Positions 31,186 to 43,579 of a stretch of 64,000 nt of DNA are shown here, one piece after another. The notes beneath the pieces are model-generated. The model was not told the DNA's origin, made no database searches, and was given only the letters and a program-made list of their open reading frames with translations. Position numbers and translations under genes: made by a program. The stretch comes from Papaver somniferum (taxonomy: Eukaryota; Streptophyta; Magnoliopsida; Ranunculales; Papaveraceae): the NCBI RefSeq assembly GCF_003573695.1, contig NC_039361.1:85950149-86014148 (forward strand), read 5' to 3'. Position 1 is the first letter of the stretch. Each line of letters opens with the position of its first letter.

Positions 31186-34014
31186 TGTTAGAGTATTGCT
31201 CGGTTGAACCCACCAAGCGTTGGTATGTCAAGTTTGGTTGTCATATTTTAGTGAATCAAAACTCATGTTAAGAGTCTCTTGATTATGTACTAGAGTCAAC
31301 TTCGTATAGGTTAGCTTGAAAGTGTTAGGATATGAGACATTACAAGTATTGCGAAGTCTTGAAGATGCGAAGAAGCAAGGAGCTACAACGACAACAATCA
31401 TCCTTCCACTTGAGGTCAGTGATATTTGACTTAAACTGTTTCATTCCCTAACGTATCTTTCAAGTCGTGCATATTGAAAACATAACTGAAAAGCATATTT
31501 GAAATCTAGATAGACATAGTATTAAGGAATACAATACGAGGTTTATTGCTTAACCATTAAACTTTGTAGATAAGACATCGCCATAATCATTTGAATGCTA
31601 TTGTGATTATGTATGGATATGAGGTGAGGATTTCATCCTAGGGAACAATGTTTACATGTGTTCTAAGGAAGTAAGTTCATAAACTTGTTTGTGGGCCGAA
31701 AAGGAAATTGCCAGGTTCTATTGGTTTTGTTATTCATTGCATATCTTACGAACAACCAATATGTATGATAGAGTATAACCGCTCACAAACTTGTTGTGTT
31801 CTTGGTAGAACAATTCACAAAGGCCTGACTTATGTATTGGTATAACTTTTATCAGTAAAACCGATCTTAAGTAATCACATGTGGTATGATCGGATTTTAT
31901 ATATCTGACCAATTAAAAGGAAAGGGGAACCGATCCTTGTAAGGGGTGCAGTACATCAAAGGGAACCGATCCTTGTATGGGGTGCAGCAAGGTTTATAGA
32001 AGAAAGGGGAACTGATCCTATGGACATGTGCAACACGTTTTTAGGTAAAAAGTAACTGATCCTATGGACATGTGCAACACATATACGTTAGATACCATAT
32101 ATATGTGGGGAAGCGATCCTAGTACCTAGTCAACCGAATTTTTGGAAAGCTGGTGTGACTATGCACACTACTCACATGGAGGTAGAACCGAAACTTGTTT
32201 TGGTAGAACCGTAAACCCATGATTGTGATTGAATGTTGGTTTGATCAATCACATAGTTCTTGAAAGTCAGATGAACCAATTCTAAACTTGTTTGGAAGTG
32301 TGGCAAATCAGTTTCAAGGTTGTAAGTGTGAAAGAGAACTTATAAAGTAAAGATGTCGACAAACTTTGAACACGTGCAGTGAATGCTTATTTCTTTAATT
32401 GTTCAAAGATATTCCTTAACGACTAAGGGAAGAGAATCCCAGGATCGAAACATAAGTAAGTTAAGAATCTTTTAATTAAGGTTATTAATTTCAATTTTGG
32501 GGAAATTACATAATTAGTAATGTGCATTTACTAATTACATTTTCCGAGAGATTTTTCGATCGTTATTTTTGGACAGAGCATTTCCAGGAATTATGAAAAA
32601 TGAATCTGTGCTTTAATGAATATCTTGAAAATATTTTCGGTTTTGGAAATTCCTTGGTGTCCAAACTTCCTTGTCTATAAATACTCGAAGTTTTCCTTTC
32701 TAGCAAACTAATCCTTCGTAACAACAGATTTACTCTTTTGTTGTTGTTACTGGTGTAGCCGCCTATTCGGAGAGGAGAGTAACCTAATTAGGCGAAATCT
32801 CTTACGACCGCTCAGTTTAAATTCTTCTTTAGGATTGAGAATCTCTAGCGTGTACCGTTGGTGGGAAACTAGATAATTGCGGTTTATCTTTTATTTTCGA
32901 TTGATTTGATTGACTAACGGTGGTTGAAATCTGATTGCACCTAGTTTGTTTATTCTTGAAAATCTTCTCTTCTGATATAAGATTCACTCAAACTAGTTCA
33001 GAGTTTCGACATGGATCTTTAGACTGTTGTTAGTTCTAAAGACTATCTTGTGATAATCCATTGTTAACAGACTCCGTTCTGTGCATGATTGATCACAAGA
33101 GATTCAAGTGATTGTGTGCAGGTTTTTATTGAAGATTTAAGAAGATTTGAAGACAAAGAAGATATTGAATATCTGACTTTGGTTTTATAACCTTTGGTGT
33201 GCACAATATTTGTTTCGGTAAAAGAGGATCCAATTAATAATCGGTTTATCCTTGTGGTAGATTGGATTCATTAATTGAGTAGATCGGCATCAACACGATT
33301 CTTCGGATTAAAGGTGTTGTTGGCTTAATCTTAAACGATTACCTTTGGGTGATTGAATATAAGATAGATTTAAGGACCTGATGAAGGAGTTTATGTTGAG
33401 ATAAACGGAAGAGCCTTTGTCCGACTCATATCACTTGGTTGAATAGAGTTGATACCAAACAGATTTGTTGTTCCTTTACTGTTTGGAATACGAACCAAAT
33501 GAATTGTTCCAAGTACGTGACTTATTTATAAGTTGGAGGCGTGGGAATACAGAAGAAACTAGGTGAACTATAGGGTTAGTTACTTGGTCTCAACTATACG
33601 AAGTTAATGTAATTTTGTGTAGTGGCTTAATCCTGAGAGTATTCAATTCTGGACCAGGTCCCGGGATTTTTCTGCATTTGTGGTTTCCTCTTTAACAAAA
33701 TCTTGATGTGTCATTTACTTTTATATTCCGCATTATAATTGTTTTATTATAATTCAAGTAAATTACACAAGCGTTAATTCCTATTTACTTGATAAGCAAT
33801 CCTATTGTGTTTGGTTAAGTCTGAACCTTTGTATCAAGTAAACATACTTCATTATTGTATTGTCTCGATCTCGTATCCATAGACGATCACACGAAGTGTG
33901 AACCGATTAGTTGTATTGTCTCGACCCAGTCCATAGACAATCACTTTCAGAGAAAGGACTTATAGGTAGGAAAAGTTTTAGATTGAAGTATATTTGGGTA
34001 CCCTCGCCTTTTCA
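31186..34014 (+). mobile_element. Solo LTR of family B (2829 bp) inside D
   Basis: Starts TGTTAGAGTATTGCTCGG and ends CTCGCCTTTTCA. GAAAC is duplicated exactly at 31181-31185 and 34015-34019. No internal sequence remains, so the element was reduced by recombination between its LTRs. It contains iterated AACCGATCCTTG/GGGTGCAG units at 31920-32060 and a promoter at 32676. Confidence 0.93.
32676..32683 (+). promoter_or_regulatory. TATA box of the family B LTR
   Basis: TATAAATA in CTTGTCTATAAATACTCG, in a suitable place for an LTR promoter. Not tested against other copies beyond visual comparison. Confidence 0.65.
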
Positions 34015-34019
34015 GAAAC

Positions 34020-35540
34020 CTTCTGAATTATTTCCGGAGACCCCACAAGATCGTGGGAAATTAAAAGACTTTTTTTTTCTGATGATCTCTAAAAAAAGAA
34101 ATCAACCATTATTATTAAAAATAGAGGATGAGAGTACTTACTACCTTCACATCCGATCGGCAGTGACGAAAACACCACTCTCACAACATCCAATAGAAAA
34201 GACTTCATTCCTTCGGCTCGTCTTCTTCATCTTTTTGGTCTTCGTCTTCGGTCTTCAACTATTGATGATAAACTCTTGAACTTCATATAACTATGACAAT
34301 TTGTAACTCTTTTCCTCTAATTCCTTGTTGCTTCAAACTTACTTATAGATTTTTCTTCCTACCCCACGACATTATTAAATAAATAAAAATAATATAACAA
34401 ATTTTTCTTGTCTCATTTTTTTTTTGATAAGTGAGACAAGAAAAATAATACAAAAATAACAATCGAAATAGCCATGGGTGAAGTACTTTACCGCTTGATT
34501 CTTCACAACTTGTATTGTCTCGTATCATAAACTTCAATAACTCTCATCTTTTGATTTTCTTCGCTCTTGTAAATTAGTCTTTATACTTAGATATAGAATT
34601 CCGCTCCTTATATGTAAGTCTTCAAAATGTATATAAAAATCTGCTCATTGTATGTTGCTTTACTCATATATGAAATTTGCTCTTCCTTGTATTGTTGCTT
34701 GTAAACCTCAAAATGTCTTCAACTTTCCTTGTAGATTTTGATGTCGCTCCACTTGTTGATGATGATATGTTTCTATGGACCTGTTGTTGGCGAGAGAGAG
34801 AATGGTGCTAACTGCAAATCAAACTACAAGAAGATGGCTTTCATCTATAGACGTCACCCTCATGATTGACAAAATTAGCACTCAAGAGATCAAAGAGTAG
34901 TTCTTATATTCGTGGGAGGTTGGGTAGCTCACCATTCTACACGGAATTAACGTACGGTGACGCACACTCAAAAGAAAGCTCTTTAGTCAGCTACAAAGAA
35001 ATTTTGTCTGGTGCTTCAGTTGATATGAAAATAGGTAGTCTCCACTATGATTGATCAGCAACTCTAATAATACATTTCTCCCTTCTTATAATTTGTATCA
35101 CCGTCATGATTACATCCATTATTTGATACTCTAACAAGCAAGAAATCCGAACGTAGTTACCTAACACTTCCAAGTTCAGTTATGTCGGTCAGAATTCTCT
35201 ATGTAAACATACCTAGAAGTATGCTAGTGACTCTAAAATCTCTACAAGTTGGAGGTTTTTTATGCAAAAATTTGAAAAATCGACTCAAAAGGCTAAAAAC
35301 TCTATATGCAAAGTATCCAAACACTCGCCCACACTTAAACTCTACATTGTCCTCAATGTAATTGACTCGTCCTAAGTAAAATCAAGGTGGGAAATCCTAA
35401 TATGATATGCAAAAGAAGAAAATTAAAAACAAAAGGATATAAATACAAAACCTATGGGTTTCCTCCCATGCAGAGTTTACTTTAACGCACTCAGCCTGAC
35501 CTTCTTGTTATCGGCCATACACCAACAATCTGAAAATCTT
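34020..35540 (-). other. D internal non-coding region
   Basis: No supported gene. A perfect 14-bp inverted repeat (TTTTTCTTGTCTCA / TGAGACAAGAAAAA, arms 34402-34415 and 34432-34445) with a T-rich loop is the only clear structure. Confidence 0.5.
34402..34445. repeat. Perfect 14-bp inverted repeat
   Basis: Arms TTTTTCTTGTCTCA and TGAGACAAGAAAAA separated by 16 bases that include ten T. It may be a folded-back RNA feature of D or the footprint of a small insertion. Confidence 0.8.
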
Positions 35541-36600
35541 TTAGTCCATCCAGACAACAATCTGCAGTACTAGTAACAACTTCATAAAAACATTAGCACA
35601 AGATATAAATATTAAAGCTATCACTTTATTGAAGTTTCCCCCACACTTAGTCCTTTCTACACTCGGAAGTGGATAGAGAACATAGAATTCGGGAACTTCA
35701 AAAGGTTCCTCGGCTTGGTGAACCTGCACAATACTATAATCAAACACATCGAGTGGTGGATACTTAGAAGCAAAATAATCCGTTAAAACTTTGGAAGCAC
35801 ACAAATCCAATCCTAAGTGAGGTATTTTCCTAAAAGCTGGGTTAACAACTCTTTTGGGAACTATTTCAATTGGATGGAAAGGATCAATAGATATAGAATT
35901 ATGCAAAGGATTAGAGAAACCTTTTTCGAGATCCTCATCTTTTATCTCTAGTGAATTATTTACCTCAAGTATATCGTGGTCCTCTATCAAACTTTTAATT
36001 TCTGCTTTAACCGAAATCTTAGCATCATTATATTCTTTGACAAGTTCAATTAGGTCTTCCACAAAATCAATCAATTCGATTTCATTTTCAATCTTAATTT
36101 ATTCAACAACCTCGTCATCGAAATCGGAATCCTCTTCAAAATCGTCAGTGTCACAACGACGTTTAAATTCCATTTCTATGACCCAATCGATTTCATCAAG
36201 AGTCTTTTGTGATGCACCAGATTCTTCCAATCGGTTGTATTGCGCATAAAATTTTCTGACGTTAATACGCTTTCCACCAGTAATAGAGTTTATATATTGT
36301 ATCTCCTCTTTTGAAAAAAATGAAGGAAAAACACGATGAAGAGGAGTAAATTCCAAATTCTCTGTCATCTGCACATTACTAGAAAACAATTGATCAGAAG
36401 CATAACTATCCTCCCATCCATGTGATTGCTCACTTACATACTCGTCATAAGGTTGTTAATATGTATGAGAGTATCCATAAGGCTCTGTAGGGTATGGTTG
36501 GTAGTTGTTATATGAATCAGACTGAAATCCATATTGATTACCACTATTATATGTTGATTGGTCTTGTGCTCAGTACATGTTATTTCCGTAAGGAAACATG
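35541..36600 (-). pseudogene. ORF of element D, function unknown
   Basis: From ATG at 36600 the frame reads MFPYGNNMY, then a Tyr/Gln/Asn/Pro-rich stretch (YNNYQPYPTEPYGYS), then FTPLHRVFPSFFSKEEIQYI, KFYAQYNRLEESGASQ, an acidic stretch (DTDDFEEDSDFDDEVVE) and a segment rich in Glu and Ile. It ends near 35541 with KLLLVLQIVV. At least three stops interrupt it (TGA near 36570, TAA near 36456, TAA near 36100). Located just after the primer site, it takes the place of gag. I recognise no protein family. It could be a gag remnant or a captured protein used by a non-autonomous element. Confidence 0.55.
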
Positions 36601-36669
36601 ACGACTTACAAGAGAGAGAAAATTAAAATAAGAAACAAGCTAAACAAATAACAAATCAATTAACAATCA

Positions 36670-36688
36670 CTCCTCGGCAGCGGCGCCA
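36670..36688 (-). other. Primer binding site of D
   Basis: The minus strand reads TGGCGCCGCTGCCGAGGAG, the TGGCGCCG type common in Ty3/gypsy elements, five bases inside the LTR border at 36694. Confidence 0.9.
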
Positions 36689-36693
36689 AAATT

Positions 36694-38135
36694 TGATTCA
36701 TGTCGTAACCACAAGAAATTAATTAAGATATTTCCCACAGAGAGCTGTGTAATTGATATGTTATTTAGATAGCAAAACAAAGTAAAAAGTGGATTGGTTT
36801 ATGAAATAAATAAAACAAAAAAAGAGAATAAGATAAAAGGGATGATCAAGGAATCCTTCACCGTTACCAAGTGTTAACCGGATTAGAACACTTATCTATC
36901 TTTCGTTAGAACCATTCATCACTAACCGTAGAATAACAGCTAGATCAGTGCTATCCTCAAAACTCCTTCTATCACTGGATATGGAAGTTCTCGACTACCA
37001 GATTCTATTCAAATAACCACCAAGTAGTAAATCACCCAAGGTTTAATCCAATCGAACGCTTTAAGCTTTGTGAATTTAGGTTGATCCCAATAGTTAAACT
37101 CTTAGATCAAGGTCCACTTGCTGATGTTATCTTCACTCGCAATAGCTCCACAGAATCCCTCTGCAAGGTCTTGCGATGTCTACTTGTGTAGAGAGTCAAT
37201 CGACGTTTACTTATCTCATAACTCAATACTAGCAATAGAACAATCAATAGACTAATCTAGTATGCATCCCAAATCAATCTAAGAATTACTCATAAACAAT
37301 AGATATGGTGAAAAAAAACGATGATGATTAAAACTCCGGACAAACTTGTATAATAATAAATCTTCACTTCTAGAACATTGAAGTCATCCTTAACAAACAA
37401 AGGTTTAGCAACTCATGATTACACAATTACCCAGTTTCCCCCTAAAGGGGTAAACCTTAGGTTTTTACTGAAGAATGAAAGTATAATATGAGATGTGATA
37501 TATGTTAACTGTTGTGGAAGTCCCATTACATATTTTTTATGAGATCTAGGTATTATAATCCATCCGGGACCGTGTTTCCTTGATTTGGAAGTCAAAATAC
37601 GTCATAAGGGACCCCACAGGTTTGTCTCAGTCGGCATTGCCGAGTTCCTCAAAGCAATACCGAAAGTTGTGCTAAAAAATACACCTTCTCTGCCTGAAAT
37701 ACGACTACTTTCGGTATTGCTAAAGCAATTCCGAAAGTGGTGCTTTAGATTGTGGTTTTACGTCTCGACTATTTTTGCCGTAACTTCTTCGTCCGAACTC
37801 GGAATGACCTCATTCTTTCTCCATTTTCTTCAAGATGGTAATAAGAAATCCTGAATTTGTATGAGTTGAACTTAGTCTTCTTGTCCTTCTTATGTTTTCG
37901 ACCTTCTTTGCTTCTTTTCGTCGCACTTCTTCCTTTTCTTTTAGCTCTAAACACTTGGATCTTTGGAGAACTTCACTTTATAGCTTTTTTGCAGCCATTT
38001 TCACTCGTCTTAGGATGATTCACCTGATATGACACATAAACTAGAAAATAATCATAATAACAAGTAATATGCAAGAATTATAGCTAAAACAAGTATGGAA
38101 TTGACATTCTAAACATGTAAATTAAGCACTTATCA
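36694..38135 (-). repeat. 5' LTR of D (1442 bp)
   Basis: Plus strand TGATTCATGTCGTAACC to ACTTATCA, very similar throughout to 29207-30688. The TATA region is changed here (CCCATTACATATT instead of CCCCTTATATATT), so this copy of the promoter may be weakened. Confidence 0.92.
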
Positions 38136-38140
38136 GATTC
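38136..38140. other. Target site duplication of D, right (GATTC)
   Basis: Identical to 29202-29206. Confidence 0.92.
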
Positions 38141-38362
38141 CAAGTGGTTTTATTAGCTTAAGTTATGTGTTTTACCAATATTAGTCCATATTAATTGATA
38201 GAGGTCATATTAAAATGCATATTTGGGTGATGATTATAAGCCTAACGAAATTTTCGATCTCGAATTTGTATGTAGATATGATTTTTTCAATTAGATTTTG
38301 AGACAATATAGTGAGTGTACACATAATAATAATGTCCATATTTTTTCAACAAACGTGTAGAA

Positions 38363-39180
38363 ATGGTTAGCAAAAATGTGATTGTTGATCTCAATAAGGG
38401 TGAAAAACTTGATGGGAAGAACTATGATGTGTGGCATAGAAAAATCCGATACTTGTTGGATGAAGGAGGAAAAATGGAACTCCTAACAAATTAAATGGTC
38501 CGACCCGCAGAGGGTCATACTTCCCAACACCGTCGTAATCTTGAAGCCTACGATGCATGGGTTAAGAAAGATCGTAGTGCGCGCCACACTATGTTGAGTA
38601 GCATGCACAATGATCTTATTGGAGAATATGAGGATTTTCTTACTGCCAAGAAAATGTGATACCAGCTAAAATTTGACTTTGGTGGTATGTCCACCACTAG
38701 ACTTCACAGCTTAGTGTTGAAATTTGAGGTTTACCGAAAGGATCCCAAGCATTCAATGACAGAACATCTAAGAAGGGTGTCGTCAATGATTCGTGAGTTG
38801 AAAATCTGCTGGCAATGTTCTTAGCGATGAACAACACGTTTTAGATATGATAAGGTCATTGCCTGATTCTTGGGTGCATATGAAGCAAATTCTGACTCAT
38901 AACGAAAGCATCAAGAATTTCTCTGACATCTCTCGACACGTTGAGATTAAAGCTGCGCGCCAAGAGGCGACACGTGTGGCTACCTTGTATGCTCAAGGTG
39001 AGTGCAAACCACAAGGGAAGCGAAAGAACAATATCCAAAGGGATGTTGAAAAGGAAGGAAAACCATCTAAGCGCCGTCGTGGCAAGCGTGCTGGCAAAAG
39101 AGACAAATCTAAGATGAAATGCTATAACTGTGGAAACAAATGACACTTTGGCCGTGAGTGCACTTAGCCGAAAAAGGTAC
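38363..39180 (+). pseudogene. gag: Element C gag
   Basis: Starts MVSKNVIVDLNKGEKLDG at 38363 and follows the copia gag plan: KNYDVWHRKIRYLL, LEAYDAWVKKD, LHSLVLKFEVYR, QHVLDMIRSLPDSWVHM, IKNFSDISRHVEI, a basic stretch (KRRRGKRAGKRDK) and a CCHC zinc knuckle CYNCGNK-HFGREC. Damage: TAA after LLTN (near 38493), TGA at about 38657 in the place of a Trp, a frame change near 38805, TGA in the zinc knuckle replacing Gly (39141-39143), and TAG after it. Several of these are single-base changes. Confidence 0.85.
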
Positions 39181-39209
39181 TTTGTTCATTTAACTCTGTT
39201 TACACATCT

Positions 39210-39593
39210 ATGTGTTCACATGTAATGGTTGCTCACTCTCTCCCTGAATGGATTGTAGATACGAGAGCAACAAAACATGTAGCTCGAGATCGAGCGGGGT
39301 TCGTGGATTATCGACGTATTTCACGTGGTACATATAAAGTTTATATGGGCAATGGCACATGTGAGGATGCTATGAGAATTGACACATATCAACTCTCTAT
39401 GCGATCTGGACGCATTTTAACACTACACGATGTGTTATACGTACCAGGAATTCATCATAATCTACTTTCACTTATTTTTCTTCTTAATTTAGGGTACTCA
39501 TTTAATATAAAAGTCGGTAGGTTGGACATCTTCTTTTATGATACTTTGTTTGGATATGGTTATTTATGTAATAATTTCTTTAAATTAAACTTG
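39210..39593 (+). pseudogene. pol: Element C protease region
   Basis: Contains WIVDTRATKHVARDR, where an aspartic protease normally has D-T/S-G. The Gly is Arg here, which should remove activity. It continues with LHDVLYVPGIHHNLLSL, typical of the copia protease domain. The frame is open to KLNL, where solo LTR X interrupts it at 39593. Confidence 0.85.
39589..39593. other. Target site duplication of X, left (ACTTG)
   Basis: ACTTG equals 42386-42390. Joining the flanks at one copy keeps the C reading frame open (KLNL followed by FNYVSSK). Confidence 0.88.
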
Positions 39594-42385
39594 TGACAGG
39601 TGTTGTAAACACCTACTTTTATATCTAGTATTTATGCTTTCTTTGGTATTGTCCTTGTTAATTATGTATCTTATGATTGGTTTTGAGTTATTAGGTGCAA
39701 TGGAGTCATTTGGAGCAAAAAAAGGAAAAAAAACACTCTTTTGGAGCATAAAGGGCAGAATCTTCAATTCATAGGCGAGTGGTAGCTGGAGCTATGCGGT
39801 GAACTGTCAGTTGCGCGCCAAATAAGTTGGGTTACCCCTTATCTATGACATCTGTGTGGCTATATCCAATCCTGTTCTTACACAAAACCTAAAATTGAGA
39901 GAAATGATCATTTACCTGAAACCGATGACGGTTGTAACTCAGAGAGAAAATGGAGGCACCTGAGAAATGGAGATTGAATTGAAGCCGGTGATCTTGTTTA
40001 AGTCGAGCAGACCATAGAAATCGAAATAGAGAGAGAAGATGATTATGGAGGGACAAAGGAAGAGAACAATTGGGTTGCTGCTAATGGAAGAATTAGAGAT
40101 GGGTTTTGAGAGAATAAGAGACTGTATCTGAGATGGTGAAGATGGTGGTGCTGTTACTATGAGTTGATGATGGAGCAGAAGGAAGATGGTGATAAACGTT
40201 GAGGTGTTTGAATTACAGAGAAGAAATTGAATCTAGGGTTCTCTGTGTATTGGTGTTCTTGAAGTTCAAAAGGGGATCTGTGGGTTTTACTTGATTTCAG
40301 AAGAAGATGGAAGAAATTGAGATAGAGCTGCAGTCGTTGAGTGAATAAATTAGAAATGTTTTCATGTCACAGAGATGAGCAAAGGGGATCTACTGTTGAT
40401 TGTGCTGATAATTAGGTTCTGAAATCAAAGGTGAATGGTATGAAGTTGTAGCTGGATATGGTTGTGCAATTCAGGTGGTACAAGAAAGAAGAGAAGGTGC
40501 AATTGCTTGAACTTGTTGCAGAACAGCAAGGAGAGGTGGTTATCAGTGTGGGTTGATGTTGAGAGAAGAAATGTTGATGCTGCTGATGTTCATGAGAAGT
40601 GGTACTGAGGTTGCAGTTACATGGGGTGATTGCAGATGACTTACACTGGGAATGGTGGTTGAACTGGTTAATTTGTTAGAAGATTGTGGCTTGAGTTTCA
40701 GGCAGTTGAGGTGTAGTTCAACTGGTTCAGGTGGAACTGCAAATGGGTATTGTGATGTTGATGCCAAGAAGCTGAAATGGGTATTACAGAGAGAGAGTCG
40801 TGGTTGTGTAGAGCTGCAGCTACTTGAGTTTGAATTGGTAGAGTTGCAATTGGTGGTATTGAAATACAGTTAGGAGGCAGAGCTGAAGAACAAGAAAGGA
40901 TCTGTTGCTGCTGACTTTACAAGGTAGAAAGACGAGCTACAAGTACCGTGAAGACAACAGCCAAAATTCAGAGCTTGTGAAGGTGGAGTTGTGAGTCTAT
41001 GTGGAGCTGGTGATATTCTGATGCTAAGAAACACACACAGCTGTGTACGCAATTGCAGCAGAAGAATGGGTCGAGTTGGAAGAAGAAGGTTCGAGCAAGA
41101 AGAAGATCCTGGTGCAGATATTCATGGATCCATGTTTGGTTATTGACAGATGAGGGAGTTGAGCTGAACCTCAGTGCAAGTTATGCTGATGGACTACGTG
41201 GTTATGAAATTGCAGGTGATTGCATGTGGAAATAGGAGCTAATAAATCTGTTTGCAATGTAATTGGCAGGGAAATGGAATCAATGCTGAAGATGGGTTTG
41301 TGCTCAAAGTGGAGTGATGCAGTTACAGAGCCTGAGTGTGCAGCTGGTACAAAGAAGGACTTGGATTTGGATTGACTGGGATGTAGCTGCTAATGGGCTG
41401 GAATGTGTTCACACGTTTAGGAAAACCTACTCGTACTCTCACAACAGGAGAAGATATATAACATCTCTTTTGAGGAGATTTATCTTAATATCTCTTCCTC
41501 TTCTTCTAGTTTTTGTTCTAGGGTTTAGAAACATGATAGGTTCTCTCTTCCTTTTTGTTATGAACTCCTATGTCATGAACATGAGTTAATTTTATTTTGG
41601 TTAAGGAATAAGTTGGATTTCCAAACATGTGTTGTGTTCAATAAATTAGTTTTGTCTTCATACTTATCGTTTATGATTTAATGATGATATTGTTACATGA
41701 TTTGAATACTTGTTTGGTTGAGTCTAGAATCAATTGAGTGTATTTTTATCTCTATTGCTAGATTAGGATTTATTATACGCAAAAGTAATAGATTCCTGAT
41801 TACAAGTAGCATAATTGTGATTATTGCTTGTAGTGATACATCCTAGTAGTCACAAGTGAGTCATAACCTATGTTAAATCGGATTAGTGCTTTTACACGTT
41901 CGATTTCTTTGATTGGCCTGATTTCATAGAACTTAATGCATCTAGGGAATTAAACTTGATTAGTGCTTTTACACGTTAGGTTGTTCTCTAAGATAGAACT
42001 CATACTCGCATCTTTTAATGTGTTTGTTGATGACAATAGAAAATTTGCGGGATATACTTGCGATCAAGGTATCCTAGGGCCTTTGATAAAAGTTGAGATT
42101 AAAATATCAATTCTAGTTATTTTGTCGAAAACATGTTTGTGATTGAAGACGAAAACCTTAACCAATATCTTCACATTATGATTTGTGTGCTTTATTTATT
42201 TACTTGCTTTTAGTTTAATTTCCTTTACATAAAAATCAGAAAACCCCCCTTGTTCTATTTAGGAAACCGAAACATTTTGACAACCAAGACCTCTCTGTGG
42301 GAACGATCCTTTTTTGCCCTTGCTTCATTATATATTTCGAGTAGTAAGAAAGTGTAATTATTTTTGACGCCTACGACAGCGATCA
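39594..42385 (+). mobile_element. Solo LTR X (2792 bp) inside C pol
   Basis: Starts TGACAGGTGTTGTAAACACC (with a palindromic GGTGTTGTAAACACC) and ends ACGACAGCGATCA. Its last 120 bases contain CTCTGTGGGAACGATC, also present near the same end of the D LTRs (plus strand GATCGTTCCCACAGAG at 29282), and a similar terminal ACGACA..CATCA or GATCA. X therefore looks like a solo LTR of a gypsy family related to D. A very purine-rich stretch covers about 39940-41420. TATATAA at 41455-41461 may be the TATA box. The open frames in it are probably due to purine bias. Confidence 0.82.
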
Positions 42386-42390
42386 ACTTG

Positions 42391-43316
42391 TTTAATTATG
42401 TTTCTTCTAAGACTTTAGTGTTTGATGCTAGTAGCAGCAGTGTTATCGACTGTGTGACTTGGCATGCTAGACTAGGACATATCGGGCAAGATAGGATGAC
42501 TCGGTTAGCTCGAGAAGGCCATCTAGGCTCACTCGCTAAAGTTTCGTATGTGAACCTTGTCTAGAAGGAAAAGCTTGTAGAAAACCTTTTGGTAAGGCCA
42601 AACATGCTGCTCAACCTCTTGAACTGGTACATTCTGATATTTGTGGACCTATGAATGTTTAAGCTAGACATGGCTATTCTTATTTTCTCACATTTATTGA
42701 CGATTATAAGCAATTTGGTTATGTATATTTGATTGCTCACCGCTATGAAGCCTTGGATTGTTTCAAGCGCTTTGTTGTAGAAGTTGAGAATCAAACTGGG
42801 AAGAGTTTAAAGACTCTCCGTACTGACCGTGGGCGCGAATATTTATTCGATATATTCAGGGAATTTTGTGAGAGTAAGGGAATAACTAGGCATCTTACTA
42901 TTTCAAATACTCCGCAACAAAATGGTGTTGCAGAGAACGGAATAGAACATTATTGGATATGGTTAGATCAATAGTGGCACAAGCCAACCTCCCAATATCT
43001 TTATGAGGGGATGCTATTATGACTACGCCCTACATTCTGAACCGTGTCCCAACTCAGTCGGTTTCTTCTACGCCACGAACTTTGGAAAGGCGAAAAACCT
43101 AATTTAGGAAATTTGCGCCCATGGGGTTCAGCTGGTTATGTTCACAACGCTTCTCATGTGTATGGAAATCTAGGTCCTAGAGCAAGAAAGCTTGTCTTTA
43201 TAAGATATTCTGGTTGCTCAAAAGGATATGTGATGTATGGTGAACATCCAAGTGGAGGGATGACTGAGATAGAGTCCAGAGATATTGTTTTCATTGAAAA
43301 TGATTTTCCTTGAATT
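42391..43316 (+). pseudogene. pol: Element C integrase
   Basis: Continues C after X: VTWHARLGHIGQDRM (the pre-integrase motif), CLEGKACRKPFGKA, LVHSDICGPM with the first Asp, FIDDYKQFGYVYL, LRTDRGREYL with the second Asp, and TPQQNGVAENG with Glu. It ends with GYVMYGEHPSG and a stop at 43312-43314. Damage: a frame change near 42545, TAA near 42660, frame changes near 42950-43060. Catalytic residues are still visible. Confidence 0.88.
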
Positions 43317-43579
43317 AGTGACATTAACAAAAACTTGAAACTCTTTGAAATATAAGAGAGTGAAGATATCTTACCATCTTCGAGCGAAGGTAGAGAATTA
43401 GTTTCTCAACCTATAATCGCTGAAGATAGTGGGAGTGATCTACATCCTAGTGGCAGTGAACCGCTAGAGACACAAGTTTTTGAACCACGCATAAGTGAGC
43501 GTGGAAAAGTACCCCGTCGTCACTTTGAGATTGAAGCTCTTCAGTTGATTGCAATAAATGGCTTTTTGCAATGCAATAG
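43317..43579 (+). pseudogene. Linker between integrase and reverse transcriptase of C
   Basis: Degraded coding sequence in shifting frames, with SDLHPSGSEPLE and REKVPRRHFEIEALQ-like fragments. Not a separate gene. Confidence 0.5.

Larger units (their letters stand above)
29207..38135 (-). mobile_element. Non-autonomous Ty3/gypsy-type element D
   Basis: A complete element in minus orientation: 5' LTR 36694-38135, primer site 36670-36688, an ORF of unknown type, polypurine tract at 30689-30700 (plus strand ATTCCCCCACAC), and 3' LTR 29207-30688. It is flanked by perfect GATTC duplications. Without the solo LTR nested in it, the internal part is only about 3.2 kb and has no protease, reverse transcriptase or integrase. 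It is younger than C, which it interrupts, and older than the family B solo LTR inside it. Confidence 0.92.

Noticed and set aside
40652..41589. Several open frames in solo LTR X
   Set aside because: They follow from purine-rich sequence that lacks stops on one strand. No motif is seen, and X has clean LTR ends and target duplications.
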